Assembly: GCA_903834925.1 (NCBI GenBank)
Contig: CAILLA010000039.1
Coordinates: 1 to 64,000 of the forward strand
Source of the DNA: an uncultured Schlesneria sp.
GTDB lineage: Bacteria > Planctomycetota > Planctomycetia > Planctomycetales > Planctomycetaceae
Reading direction: 5' to 3'
Length of the DNA stretch: 64,000 nucleotides
Below are positions 26,381 through 35,489 of the stretch, one piece after another; within the stretch, counting starts at the first letter, position 1; every line of letters starts with the position of its first letter. A program made the translations under genes and the position numbers. The notes beneath the pieces were generated by a model. The model did not search any database and was not told the origin of the DNA. It worked only from the letters and a program-made list of their open reading frames with translations.

Positions 26381-26534
26381 GTGCGTTGTCAACGCTAAAG
26401 ATTCGGGTGCCACTGGATGACCGTCTTCGGTCACCCAGTGCTCTTTGATTGCCTCGATAATAGGGAAGACACTGCGTCGGAGAAGACTCCGATGCAGTGG
26501 CACACAACCCGAACTTTAAGTCTTGACAACGCAC
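26381..26534 (-). repeat. MITE-like dispersed repeat, copy B, TA-flanked
   Basis: A 154-base non-coding element with perfect 12-bp terminal inverted repeats (GTGCGTTGTCAA) and further sub-terminal similarity (TAAAG, TTCGGGT, GCCACTG). It contains internal hairpins (GACCG/CGGTC and GAAGACACTGC region). A TA dinucleotide flanks each end (26379-26380 and 26535-26536), the pattern left by Tc1/mariner/IS630-type transposition. It separates the sulfatase from the FGE gene. Copy A in the opposite orientation is at 10105-10263. Confidence 0.85.
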
Positions 26535-26560
26535 TAGCTGCATTTCGTGTTTATCTTTTT

Positions 26561-27733
26561 TCAATCGGATAAAACGCATCGAAAACCGACATGGGAAATG
26601 CCCGTGTCTGGAGTCCCACCGTGCCGGGCACTGGGACGGTATCGTGAACAATAATCGTCGTTACATAAGAATGAACCGCCCCGTTGACTTCGCTGAGTCG
26701 TATACGGGCGAAGTGGATCGCTACTTGCAGACGGGCCCGACGGGTTGACGGTGACCTCGCCCGGACCGAGCCGTTTATAGATGTCGCGGTCATACCAGTC
26801 GGAACACCATTCCCAGACATTTCCAGCCATATCGTATAGGCCATATCCATTTGGCGGATAGGACTTGACGGGTGCAGTCCGCACAAAGCCATCCTGGGCC
26901 GTATTCCGATAAGGGAAATTGCCAGTCCAGAGATTGGCTTGAGGCTTCGTCAGGCTTGGTGGTTCTTCACCCCAGGAAAAATCCTTTCGGTCCAAACCGC
27001 CACGAGCGGCGAATTCCCATTCCGCTTCCGTGGGAAGTCGCTTTCCCGCCCATTTCGCATACGCAACGGCATCGTCCCACGAGACGTGGACCACGGGATG
27101 TTGCTCTTTTCCCTTCAGGTCGCTTCCAGGTCCCTCGGGATGTCGCCAACTGGCTCCGGGCGTCCACACCCACCACTGACTGAAGTCATTTAAAGGAACA
27201 GGGCGATCGGTCGGAGTGAATACCAAGGAACCGGGGACGAGACTTTCCGGCGGAGGTGGTGGGGTCCCCGGCGGAGACTGTGACATGATTTCTTCAAGAG
27301 TCGGAGCACGCTCGGCCGTCGTCACAAACTTCGTCGCTTCGACGAACCGACGAAATTCGGCGTTTGTGACTTCTGTCACATCAATAAAAAAGCCATCGAT
27401 ACGGACTTGATGAGCTGGTTTTTCATCGGGCCATGCGTCTTTCGAATCCGTGCCCATCCAGAATTCTCCGCCTGGCACCCAAACCATTCCCTCTGGAGCA
27501 GGCCTTGGAGCTGACTTCGGTTCTTGTGGCTTGGTTGGCGAAGATTTTTCCGAACGCTTTTCCTGAACTTTTTCGATCGAAGCGCTCGAATGTTCTGTCG
27601 AACTCGGTAAGGCAACTTTGCGATCGCGGTTAAAACGTGTCACAAAAAATGAGAAACCAAACGCGGCAAGCAGTATCAACGTCAACTGTAACTGAGGCCA
27701 CCAACGATTTTCTGTGCCAGAACTCTTGATCAT
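26561..27733 (-). CDS. Formylglycine-generating enzyme family protein (sulfatase maturase)
   Basis: A 390-aa SUMF1/FGE-family protein. Residues 14-30 form an N-terminal membrane anchor; a charged linker follows to about 80; the FGE-sulfatase domain fills the rest, starting with GMVWVPGGEFWMG. Both cysteines of the copper-dependent aerobic FGE are present, C357 and C362 in GGSFLCNDDYC, followed by RYRPSAR and VGFRC. It is therefore probably an active maturase that converts the Cys of CxAxR to formylglycine, acting outside the cytoplasmic membrane. Many related family members lack these cysteines, so their presence matters. Its sulfatase neighbour lies 228 bases downstream, beyond the MITE-like element. 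Confidence 0.92.
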   Translation of the reverse strand: MIKSSGTENRWWPQLQLTLILLAAFGFSFFVTRFNRDRKVALPSSTEHSSASIEKVQEKRSEKSSPTKPQEPKSAPRPAPEGMVWVPGGEFWMGTDSKDAWPDEKPAHQVRIDGFFIDVTEVTNAEFRRFVEATKFVTTAERAPTLEEIMSQSPPGTPPPPPESLVPGSLVFTPTDRPVPLNDFSQWWVWTPGASWRHPEGPGSDLKGKEQHPVVHVSWDDAVAYAKWAGKRLPTEAEWEFAARGGLDRKDFSWGEEPPSLTKPQANLWTGNFPYRNTAQDGFVRTAPVKSYPPNGYGLYDMAGNVWEWCSDWYDRDIYKRLGPGEVTVNPSGPSASSDPLRPYTTQRSQRGGSFLCNDDYCSRYRPSARHGGTPDTGISHVGFRCVLSD

Positions 27734-27936
27734 AGGATTCGAACCAGTGCATCTTAAGGATGTTTGGTTCGCACGTTACCACCTCCCCACCTCGTTTTCC
27801 AGCAACAAGAATGATTGGAAGATCCTCATCGGAATTCTTCATGACCGATCCTTGTTCCACAGGAATTCGACAAAAATTTCAATTCTCAAAAGAATTTGAG
27901 AAAGATTTCAAGCATGGCGGCAACTATTCTTTCACC

Positions 27937-28494
27937 ATGAATGATCGGATTCGAGCATCGAGCCAGGGAGGAGGCGAGCCAGGATGGTCCGCCCGGTTGA
28001 TGCTTCATGCTCGCTGGTTGCGAGCAGTGATCGTTGCCAGATCGGGAGATGTCGCTGCCATCGACGAGATTTTTCAAGAAGTAGCACTGGCAGTGACAAA
28101 GCAAAAGGAGGATCTTCCCGAAGATCGGGTCGCTCCCTGGTTGTATCGTATCGCTGTACGACAGGCATTGCTGCACCGCCGACGACTGGGGCGGCGGAAA
28201 CGAATCCAACGTGATTACAGTTTGCGACGATCATCCGAATCCGAGTCCTCGCTGGACCCGCTCGTTTGGTTGCTCAGTGATGAACGTCAACAACTGGTTC
28301 GACGAGCGATTCAACGTCTGCATGCGAAAGACGCTGAACTTTTGATGCTCAAATATTCCGAAAGCTGGAGTTACCACGAATTGGCCAGGCACCTGGGGGT
28401 TAGCCACAGCGCGGTGGAAACGCGACTTCATCGGGCGCGACAGCGATTGCGTGCAGAGCTGGTCGCGTTGGAAGTTGTTGAGGTACAATCATGA
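27937..28494 (+). CDS. ECF-family RNA polymerase sigma factor
   Basis: An extracytoplasmic-function sigma factor of 185 aa. Region 2 runs from about residue 18 (ARLMLHARWLRAV, DEIFQEVAL, APWLYRIAVRQA) and region 4 from about 115, with the helix-turn-helix ELARHLGVSHSAVETRLHRARQRLR. The ATG at 27937 places region 2 at the usual distance from the N-terminus. An in-frame ATG at 27841 and the track's longer frame are possible, and no start has a good ribosome site. The stop codon overlaps the start of the next gene (ATGA), which encodes a membrane protein of anti-sigma type. It is divergent from the FGE gene. Confidence 0.9.
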   Translation: MNDRIRASSQGGGEPGWSARLMLHARWLRAVIVARSGDVAAIDEIFQEVALAVTKQKEDLPEDRVAPWLYRIAVRQALLHRRRLGRRKRIQRDYSLRRSSESESSLDPLVWLLSDERQQLVRRAIQRLHAKDAELLMLKYSESWSYHELARHLGVSHSAVETRLHRARQRLRAELVALEVVEVQS

Positions 28495-29309
28495 ACGAAT
28501 TTGAAATGATATCAACGATTCAGTTGGACCGTCTGGTCGATGGTGAGTTATCTGAATCCGAACGGCGCGAGATCCTTGCCTCACTTGAGCGTGAAGTCTG
28601 TAGTGAAACGTGCGGTTGGCGACGCCTTGCGCTGGCATTTGTTGAAGCCCAATCGCTTCATCAAGATTTGCGACGATTGGCAGTTGATGTCCCGGCACGT
28701 TTCAACGTCTCTCGGCAGGTCGAGGATTCTGCCTCTGGCCCCAGTTCAGAAGCAATCAAGCCGACAGGGATCAACGATCGATTGCTTTTCGCAAATCTGT
28801 CCGGAAACAACAAGAAACGAAATTTGGCAGTTGCTGCCTGGCAATTGGCGACATTGGCGACCTGTTGTCTGATTGCATTTAACTTTGGGCGCGAATCGGG
28901 CATTCGGCCTGGAGATATCGCAATCACCCAACCGCAGGTTGAACCAATGTCACACTCTCACATCGAATCGCCGACGCAGCAGACAAATGATGAAACGCTG
29001 GTAGCAGCGAATGCAACTTCGCCTGTGGAATCCCATGAGTCGTTAAGGTTGGTTCTAGAAGATTTCGAGGGCGCGCCAACTCAGTCGGTCGATATTCCGG
29101 TGGTCAGCGACTCGAACATCGACCCCGTCGCGTTCTTTGATGCACCGCCGTCGGTACCATTGGTTGTTCGACAAGCCCTGCTTCGACAAGGGCGGGTCGT
29201 CCACGAACAGCGTCAACTGCTAGAGATCGAACTGTCCGATGGTCGTCGAGGGGTGCTACCCGTCAGTGATGTTACTGTGGTCGACGCTGGAACCGATGTG
29301 TTTCAATAG
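28491..29309 (+). CDS. Probable membrane-bound anti-sigma factor
   Basis: A 272-aa single-pass membrane protein. The cytoplasmic N-terminal part starts like an anti-sigma factor (LDRLVDGELSESERREIL, residues 12-29) but lacks a clear HxxxCxxC zinc motif. A membrane segment lies at about 112-133, and a periplasmic domain of about 135 residues follows. The start ATG overlaps the sigma factor stop by 4 bases, a strong sign of translational coupling and of partnership with that sigma factor. The anti-sigma role is inferred from position and topology. Confidence 0.8.
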   Translation: MNEFEMISTIQLDRLVDGELSESERREILASLEREVCSETCGWRRLALAFVEAQSLHQDLRRLAVDVPARFNVSRQVEDSASGPSSEAIKPTGINDRLLFANLSGNNKKRNLAVAAWQLATLATCCLIAFNFGRESGIRPGDIAITQPQVEPMSHSHIESPTQQTNDETLVAANATSPVESHESLRLVLEDFEGAPTQSVDIPVVSDSNIDPVAFFDAPPSVPLVVRQALLRQGRVVHEQRQLLEIELSDGRRGVLPVSDVTVVDAGTDVFQ

Positions 29310-29337
29310 GCGTTTCTTTTTGGAAAGGATCAATCCG

Positions 29338-30846
29338 ATGAATTGTCGAAAAACATGGATGGGAATTGCAGCGGCCGTCTGCTGTTGGAGCGGGTCGGTG
29401 TGTAATGCACAGATCGACGTGCCGAATTTAACAGCCAACTTTAGTGTTTTAGAATTAGGCGTTGAATCTACTGCGACTGACGAAGTTTTGGTAGCTGCAG
29501 TCAACGTGGAGCAACCGAAGTATTGGATTGGCCTGTTGTGCATCGAGTTGAGTGACGCATTACGAGCACAGTTAAATCTCGAAGCGAACGTCGGTTTGCT
29601 GGTTGATGCCGTCACAGATGACAGCCCCGCCAAAAAACAGGGACTGGAACGAAATGATATTTTATTGAGTGCGCGACTTGCCGCAGAGCCGCCGGAAAAA
29701 TTGAGCCGGAAGTTTTCGCAGGTGGAGGACCTCGTCAAAATTATCCAGGAGGCTGAATCGAAACCACTGCAGTTTGAAGTTCTCCGCCGGGGAGTGCGGA
29801 AGACGATCGAGGTGACTCCGGTCGAACGCTCCACGCAGGGACAGCTTCCGCTTGGAAGGATTTTGAGTGATGACACGGGGCGAGAGATTCATGTATTGAC
29901 TCCAAACACGAACGATTTCCGGATGTTTATTGCGGGGCCGATGTTTGAATCGGCGCGGAAATCGCCTCCCCTGCCTGATGGGGTCTCGATGGAATTCCAT
30001 CAAGTCGTTGGTGAGAGTGAGAAAATCACCGTGAAGAAAGGTGATCAAAAGTGGGAAACGACTGTTGAAGAAGTGGCGAAACTTCCAGAAGAAATACGGG
30101 CTGTCGTCCTGCAACAATTGTTGGCCCGGCGATCCGGCACCGTTCCTCCGATCTCCGTTTTTCCTCCGACGTTCACAGGACATCCTGTGCCACCTATCGC
30201 TCCTGCAGTACCGGGGGCTCATGCGCAGCCACCAGCGTTGACAAACGGTTCCCTACGTGTTGTGACCGTGAACGAAGTGGCGGGGCATGGCGAAGCGGCA
30301 AAGCCCGTGTCTGTTGCACGAGTCGTATTTTCGTCAACGACAAACCTGCCCGAAAATGTCACGGTGTCGATCGTTCGCAAGGGGACAGAACCGGCACAGA
30401 TCACAGTGAAGAAGGACGACAAGTCTTGGGAGGTGACGGATAAGGAATTGAACAAGCTTCCCGAAGATGTGCGAAAGCTTGTGGAACCGATGATCACCAA
30501 TCAAATGAAATCCGCACGCGTTGAATATTCGCCACATACTTTTACGCAAAAGAAATCTGGGGCCTCCAATGATGCCAACGCCAGTGGAACAGTCGTCATC
30601 AGCACCGATTCGAACGTGGTCGGTCCCAAGGTTGCCGAAACTCAACGTTTACGCACGTTCGTAAGTCAACAAAATCCGCTTGACCGAGACCCGGAACTAG
30701 TCACCAGGTTGCTTACGCGTCAGGCGGCCCTCGAAAAGCAGGTCCAGGAACTTAATGACAAGCTGAAGTCACTAAACGAACTGAAGTTACTCAACGAAAA
30801 AATCGAAAAACTTCAACAATCGCTGGATAAAGTCTTGCCGAAATAA
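29338..30846 (+). CDS. Exported PDZ-domain protein with duplicated module and C-terminal coiled coil
   Basis: A 502-aa exported protein (signal peptide 1-24, cleavage after CNA). A PDZ domain covers about 62-165 (YWIGLLCIE, VGLLVDAVTDDSPA, GLERNDILL). No protease domain is present. Two related modules follow, each with ITVKK.D..WE and KLPE(E/D)(I/V)R (near 225-265 and 355-395). The last 45 residues form a coiled coil (LEKQVQELNDKL...). The ATG at 29338 follows AAGGAT. It is third in the sigma/anti-sigma operon, 28 bases after the anti-sigma gene. It may bind peptides or C-termini and relay an envelope signal, which is inference. Confidence 0.85.
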   Translation: MNCRKTWMGIAAAVCCWSGSVCNAQIDVPNLTANFSVLELGVESTATDEVLVAAVNVEQPKYWIGLLCIELSDALRAQLNLEANVGLLVDAVTDDSPAKKQGLERNDILLSARLAAEPPEKLSRKFSQVEDLVKIIQEAESKPLQFEVLRRGVRKTIEVTPVERSTQGQLPLGRILSDDTGREIHVLTPNTNDFRMFIAGPMFESARKSPPLPDGVSMEFHQVVGESEKITVKKGDQKWETTVEEVAKLPEEIRAVVLQQLLARRSGTVPPISVFPPTFTGHPVPPIAPAVPGAHAQPPALTNGSLRVVTVNEVAGHGEAAKPVSVARVVFSSTTNLPENVTVSIVRKGTEPAQITVKKDDKSWEVTDKELNKLPEDVRKLVEPMITNQMKSARVEYSPHTFTQKKSGASNDANASGTVVISTDSNVVGPKVAETQRLRTFVSQQNPLDRDPELVTRLLTRQAALEKQVQELNDKLKSLNELKLLNEKIEKLQQSLDKVLPK

Positions 30847-31028
30847 TCGAGCGGAAACTTTGAGCTGCGAAAAATCAGACTGATACAATGCGCGATGTTG
30901 ATATTCAAAGCAGAGGATGAAAGAAGAGAATTCGCGGGATGCGTTCCTTTGGAACAAGGGCGTACTTTTTGTTGCGAGCGGAGACCTTGACCTTGGATGA
31001 GATTCGACCGACTTCGAGATCAACTCCG

Positions 31029-31631
31029 CTATCGCAATGTCGAAGTTAAGCGGAATCTCCGAAGGGTCAGAAGTGCGATGACCAGAAGCACGACGGGAAT
31101 CCAGAAGGGTGGTCCAAACACGGCGGTTGCCTGAATCATCAAAAATGCAAAAATTGACTGCACTGCCCAATAAATACATCGATGTTTTGGCCACGAAAGG
31201 TCTTGCCACCATAAAAAGGTATCAGTCAGCCATAGTAACAAAAACGCCTCGTTGACGTACAAGCCGAAACCAGCGTTCCATCCGGTCATTTCGGCTGTTC
31301 TTTTCGCGGTCGCTTCGAAGGCGGCGGCGTGGCGCCAATTGTGGATAAAGTGAAATGCGGCGATAACGTGTAACAGAAAAACGACGCAGCCGACGGACCA
31401 AAAGATGCGAGCTCTCTTTTGTGAATCTGTCCACTCCTTGGAGCTTGTATCACACAAGAGTCTTGCGATGTAACACGCGACGGCGATTCGGGCTGTCCAT
31501 CGAACGAGTAATTCTCCGCCCATGTTCGTACGCCTGATATCGCTGTCTGAAACGGTTCCTTCTTCAACATTTCCGGGTCCGGCTTGTGCCGGTCTTCCAG
31601 GGATTTCCGCATGTTGCTCAATGGCTTTCAA
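31029..31631 (-). CDS. Hypothetical integral membrane protein
   Basis: A 200-aa protein with four to five hydrophobic segments in its C-terminal two thirds (about 45-60, 78-96, 125-140, 150-170 and 174-190). I do not recognise the family. The start is uncertain: a TTG at 31631 overlaps the CRTAC1 gene by 14 bases and would couple translation, while an ATG at 31523 gives 164 aa and still keeps all membrane segments. Between this gene and the PDZ gene (30847-31028) I see nothing. Confidence 0.65.
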   Translation of the reverse strand: MKAIEQHAEIPGRPAQAGPGNVEEGTVSDSDIRRTNMGGELLVRWTARIAVACYIARLLCDTSSKEWTDSQKRARIFWSVGCVVFLLHVIAAFHFIHNWRHAAAFEATAKRTAEMTGWNAGFGLYVNEAFLLLWLTDTFLWWQDLSWPKHRCIYWAVQSIFAFLMIQATAVFGPPFWIPVVLLVIALLTLRRFRLTSTLR

Positions 31632-33519
31632 GCGTTACACGAACAAGGCTTTTTCCTTGAATGGCGACGTAGTAGCCTGCGGTTACGTGAGGCCAACTGT
31701 CAATTTGTCCGTCGGCCCACGTGATTTCCAGCTGCTCAAATTCGGCCAGATCATTTAATCCCAAATGAATCTCTTCCGCCGAAGTCGACAAAAAACTGCC
31801 CCCTCCAGCAAGGTCACGCTTCAGGATCGGTGTGACTCCGATCGCCGTAATACGCGTTCCGATGCCACTGCGGGGTGACCGATCTCGGCCAACCGGTTTG
31901 ATGATGACGCTGGTGCCGGATGCGGGTGTTTCGTTGAGCAGGATCACTGAAGGGTCGAGTTGCTGAGCAAGGACGACATCAAGATCACCGTCTCGATCCA
32001 GATCGCCGACCGCCAGCCCTCGTCCGACCCAGGTCGATTTGAAGTAGGGGCCTGCATCAGCCGCAATATCGGTGAAACGACCATTGCGATCGTTGCGAAA
32101 CAGATGAGGATGCATCCGGTAAGGTTCATCCTTCGACCAGGGACGATCTTCAATATGGCCTGTCGAAACGAACAGGTCGAGCCAGCCATCGTGGTCGATA
32201 TCAAGGAATTCATTTCCCCACGCCAACGTATTGCGACTCGGTGGCCCCAGGCGGGAAGGGGATGACATGTCGACAAAGCCAACCCCGTTTAAGTTGCGGA
32301 AGAGCGTATTCGGTTCCAGATAGAAATTCGTAATGTGTAAGTCGAGCCAGCCATCTCGATCATAATCACCATGCCCGATTCCCATCGCGGCGGTCGCTTT
32401 CCCGTCACCGTTAAGAGCAACACCATATTCAATGCCGCGTTCTTCGAACTGTGGAAGCACAAGATCGGTACCGGAAATCGTCTTTTGTTCGCGTTTGCGC
32501 GTCTCATTGACATAGAGAAAACAGGGCGTTGTGTCGTTGGCAACGAAAACATCAATCATTCCGTCACCCGTGAAATCCGTCGCAAGCACACCTTGTGCTC
32601 GACCATCACGGCCGTTGATTCCCGCCTCTGAAGTAACATCAATGAACCCTCCCTGCCCGTCGTTGACGAACAAGAAATCGTCTTGTGGCGTGAACAGAAT
32701 CGGCGAGCAGGATTTGGTTCCTGTTGGGCTGAGCGGTTCTTTACAGATCAAGGGTGGATCATCAGGAGCATCCGCATAAGTCCCGACAAACAGATCGATG
32801 TAGCCGTCGCCGTTAAAGTCAGACCACGCAGAACTGGTGCTCCACTTATTCACGGACGAGTGCGACAAAGCGGTGATCTCGACAAATGTACCGTCGCCAT
32901 TATTTTGCCAAAGTGATGACGGGCCATAGGCGGTCAAATACAAATCGGGAAATCCATCTTCATTGAAGTCCGCCACGGCGCAACCCGTGTAATAACCGTG
33001 TGCGACGACACCGGCGTTGATCGTGACGCGTTCAACGTGACCGGTATTTCGAAAAAGCTCGTTCGAATACTCGGTCGTTTTTTCTCGCAATGGAAGACGG
33101 CATCCCTGTGTGAGAAAGAGATCGAGTCGACCATCGCGATCAAAATCGATCAGCGCAGCACCTCCACCGAGCAATTCCTGAATCAAGTTATCGCCCCGCA
33201 TGTCGTCAAATCGAGTGAACTTCAGTCCCCATTCAACGGTGGCGTCACGAAAGTGAAATTTGGTTCCCGAGTCGATCGGTTTGACGACCTTCCTCGGCTC
33301 CGGCTGCTGAACGGTCTTTTCGGATGATTTAACGGGCTCGTTTTTCTTTGGTTGAGTGACCGGTGCGGTGTTGGGTGCTGCAGGTTGGCAACCGATGAAA
33401 ACGAGCAACGTGCATAATACGGTGTTGCGGCAACTCAAACGTCTGGTGACGACGCAAGAATGCCTTCGAAGACGCAGTGTTATTTGATTGCAACGGTGTT
33501 CGAAATGATCATCGATCAT
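31618..33519 (-). CDS. CRTAC1 family FG-GAP/VCBS and ASPIC-UnbV protein
   Basis: A 633-aa secreted beta-propeller protein. A long basic N-region precedes a hydrophobic stretch ending in FIGC (about residue 44), a probable lipoprotein signal. Several FG-GAP/VCBS repeats follow, each with a DxDxDG calcium-type loop (DFDRDGRLD, DFNEDGFPD, DFNGDGYID, DYDRDGWLD, DIDHDGWLD, DLDRDGDLD). The C-terminal ASPIC/UnbV domain has HLGL and ITWADG. In planctomycetes these genes commonly stand beside TPR genes, as here (the TPR gene at 33814 lies upstream on the same strand). Function is unknown; carbohydrate or protein binding is likely. A TTG at 33531 is an alternative start. Confidence 0.9.
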   Translation of the reverse strand: MIDDHFEHRCNQITLRLRRHSCVVTRRLSCRNTVLCTLLVFIGCQPAAPNTAPVTQPKKNEPVKSSEKTVQQPEPRKVVKPIDSGTKFHFRDATVEWGLKFTRFDDMRGDNLIQELLGGGAALIDFDRDGRLDLFLTQGCRLPLREKTTEYSNELFRNTGHVERVTINAGVVAHGYYTGCAVADFNEDGFPDLYLTAYGPSSLWQNNGDGTFVEITALSHSSVNKWSTSSAWSDFNGDGYIDLFVGTYADAPDDPPLICKEPLSPTGTKSCSPILFTPQDDFLFVNDGQGGFIDVTSEAGINGRDGRAQGVLATDFTGDGMIDVFVANDTTPCFLYVNETRKREQKTISGTDLVLPQFEERGIEYGVALNGDGKATAAMGIGHGDYDRDGWLDLHITNFYLEPNTLFRNLNGVGFVDMSSPSRLGPPSRNTLAWGNEFLDIDHDGWLDLFVSTGHIEDRPWSKDEPYRMHPHLFRNDRNGRFTDIAADAGPYFKSTWVGRGLAVGDLDRDGDLDVVLAQQLDPSVILLNETPASGTSVIIKPVGRDRSPRSGIGTRITAIGVTPILKRDLAGGGSFLSTSAEEIHLGLNDLAEFEQLEITWADGQIDSWPHVTAGYYVAIQGKSLVRVTLESH

Positions 33520-33640
33520 CGAAGGTTCCAATATATTGTTTTATGGGAGGTCGAGGCTGGCCTGATGAAACGACCCGAAGATCAGTTGTTTACGTTGCCG
33601 GGGATGATACGATTTTGTTGAAACGGAAAGCCGCAAAAAT

Positions 33641-33808
33641 TGGTGGCACTGGTGACTGCTTTGATCCGCCAGTGTCTTCTCTTTCATCGCTGGAAAGCAA
33701 GAGTATTGGCGAGCAAAAACGCATGCCAGTGGCACAAAGACAAGCCGACGCTGGAGGCGTCGCCCACGACAAAAGCACAGGCGAGTGAAGACACGCGCCA
33801 GTGGCACC
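33641..33808. repeat. Dispersed GCCAGTGGCAC-type intergenic repeat cluster
   Basis: The 294-base gap between the CRTAC1 and TPR genes holds GTGGCACTGG (33643), CCAGTGTCTTC (33670), GCCAGTGGCAC (33725), a CGACGC/GCGTCG hairpin (33746-33762) and GCCAGTGGCAC again (33797). The GCCACTGG/CCAGTGGC core also occurs inside both MITE-like elements, so these pieces look like relics of the same or a related repeat family. No gene is supported. Confidence 0.6.
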
Positions 33809-33813
33809 CCGCG

Positions 33814-35070
33814 TCAGTGTTTATCCGTGGCGGATAGTCGCGATTGAAAAAGCTCACATGCTGCTTGAACTTTCGGGTTATCCGGTGCCAGCTTACTGAC
33901 GAATTTCGCGAGCAATAACCCCTCGTTGTCAAAGCCGAATTCCTCGCAAAGCTCGATCACCGACAAATATGATTCCGGGTCATCGGCACGTCGAAAAATC
34001 TTTCCGAGATTATTCTGGATTCGTCCAATTCCGGCGGTCATTTTCAGGATCTGTTTTCGCCTGGCCTCGTCTTTGATTGCAGAAATTGCGGAAAGCAGCC
34101 CAGACCAACCCTCAGTGCTCGTTCGGTCTTGTTTCAACAATAGCTCAAATGCGGCGATCCCTTGTTCGAGTTGTCCGTTTTGAACGGCGTACCTTCCGCG
34201 CAGTGCGAGAAGCAGCCAGGGATCGTCGTCAGCTTGCGGTGGCAAAGATTCCAAGCGTCGGGACAATTCATCGGGGTCACCAGTGTCGTTCAAGCAGGCA
34301 ATGAGTGCAGACATCGCCCACAAGTCATCGGGATGCTGTTGAACAACGGCTTCCAGGATCTCTCGCGCTTCGCCCAGCTTTCCTTGTCCTATCCGATATC
34401 GCCCCAACGCGACGTTGATTTTCGCATCATTCGGATCGGCGGCATGAAATTCTTCGAGCCATCTCGTAGCGTCAGGTCCGTTCCATCGCAGGTGGCTGGG
34501 GAAACAAAACGCTATGGTTTCAAAGTCATCGGCCTCGTCACGTGCGATGACTCCCGTCAAAAGTCGTTGCCGTTCCTCAAATCGAAGTTCGACTTCGAGG
34601 ATGTGACGCAGTCGTTGACGCGCATCGACCAGAAATCGAGGTTCGATTTGAGGAGAAGCCTCGTCAGCGGCGATCAATTCTCTGAACTGTTGTTCTGCCT
34701 CAGCGGCCCGATGGAGGGTTAAAAGAGTTCGCCCTTGCTGGTATCTTGCCATACGACCGTATTGAGGGTGCGAGGTGGGGATCTCAGCAAAACACAGTAC
34801 GGCATCGGCCAGACGATCCCGAGTCAGGTACCACTCGGCCAGCCACGACAAATGGTCGAGTCGGTTACCTTTTCGATTATACCTTAACTCAAACATTTCA
34901 CGGGCGTGTTCAATGTCGCGGGATGTCACAACGTCCGGAAATTGAACGTTTTCAGAAGGCTGATCCCAGGACGACCTGATCGTCACGACTCCCAGCACCA
35001 AAAGGCTCAAGATCAAGGCCGATAGCCAGATATGGCGCGGCTGCGAAAATATTTTCCGCTTGGTTGCCAA
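33814..35070 (-). CDS. Membrane-anchored tetratricopeptide repeat protein
   Basis: A 418-aa protein with an N-terminal membrane anchor (about 14-31) and a long helical-repeat region. Several TPR-like units are visible (LADAVLCFAEIPTSHPQYG, ALGRYRIGQGKLGEAREILEAV, LEQGIAAFELLLKQDRTSTEG). The start is TTG at 35070, supported by AAAGGA about 9 bases upstream; no ATG precedes the membrane anchor. It lies upstream of the CRTAC1 gene on the same strand, a pairing frequent in planctomycetes that suggests a joint but unknown extracytoplasmic role. Confidence 0.82.
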   Translation of the reverse strand: MATKRKIFSQPRHIWLSALILSLLVLGVVTIRSSWDQPSENVQFPDVVTSRDIEHAREMFELRYNRKGNRLDHLSWLAEWYLTRDRLADAVLCFAEIPTSHPQYGRMARYQQGRTLLTLHRAAEAEQQFRELIAADEASPQIEPRFLVDARQRLRHILEVELRFEERQRLLTGVIARDEADDFETIAFCFPSHLRWNGPDATRWLEEFHAADPNDAKINVALGRYRIGQGKLGEAREILEAVVQQHPDDLWAMSALIACLNDTGDPDELSRRLESLPPQADDDPWLLLALRGRYAVQNGQLEQGIAAFELLLKQDRTSTEGWSGLLSAISAIKDEARRKQILKMTAGIGRIQNNLGKIFRRADDPESYLSVIELCEEFGFDNEGLLLAKFVSKLAPDNPKVQAACELFQSRLSATDKH

Positions 35071-35489
35071 GTTTTCAATCCTTTTTTGGCGCGGCTTTCG
35101 ACACTGGAGGCATCGGAAATGGGGATTAATGATAAGTCGCGAAATTTCGAATTGGCGAGGAATTCATCTTCGATTAATATTCAATCGAAAATTCTCCTCT
35201 TTTAAGAATCCATGAATAAATTTGCTTGACATTCATCCGATATCATAGGAGTATTGGTGGCTATTCGCCAATCTAAGGTCCGTAGCTTTGCTTGACATGG
35301 CCGTGCATCTGTTTTTTGGTGAATATTTCTCTCGTTAAATCTGATTTTCATGAGTTTGGAGAACCGTAATCTAGTTTGAGGTACGGTGCGTTGTTCGCGC
35401 CGGCTGCATTCTCATCCCATTGGAATTTCGCGGAATTGTATTTCCGCAATTGTTGTGAGTGTTTTTGTTTCTATTTTTGGAGATCAAGT
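35071..35489. other. AT-rich intergenic region before the DUF1559 gene
   Basis: No gene is seen. The divergent promoters of the TPR and DUF1559 genes must lie here. A perfect 7-bp hairpin, TTCGATT/AATCGAA, is at 35169-35189, and two TTGACA-like hexamers occur near 35226 and 35291, neither with a convincing -10 box at the right distance. The region before 35490 is unusually T-rich. Confidence 0.4.

Noticed and set aside
35226-35260. Sigma-70 promoter before the DUF1559 gene
   Set aside because: A TTGACA hexamer is present, but the best -10 match at 17 bases (GAGTAT) agrees at only three of six positions.
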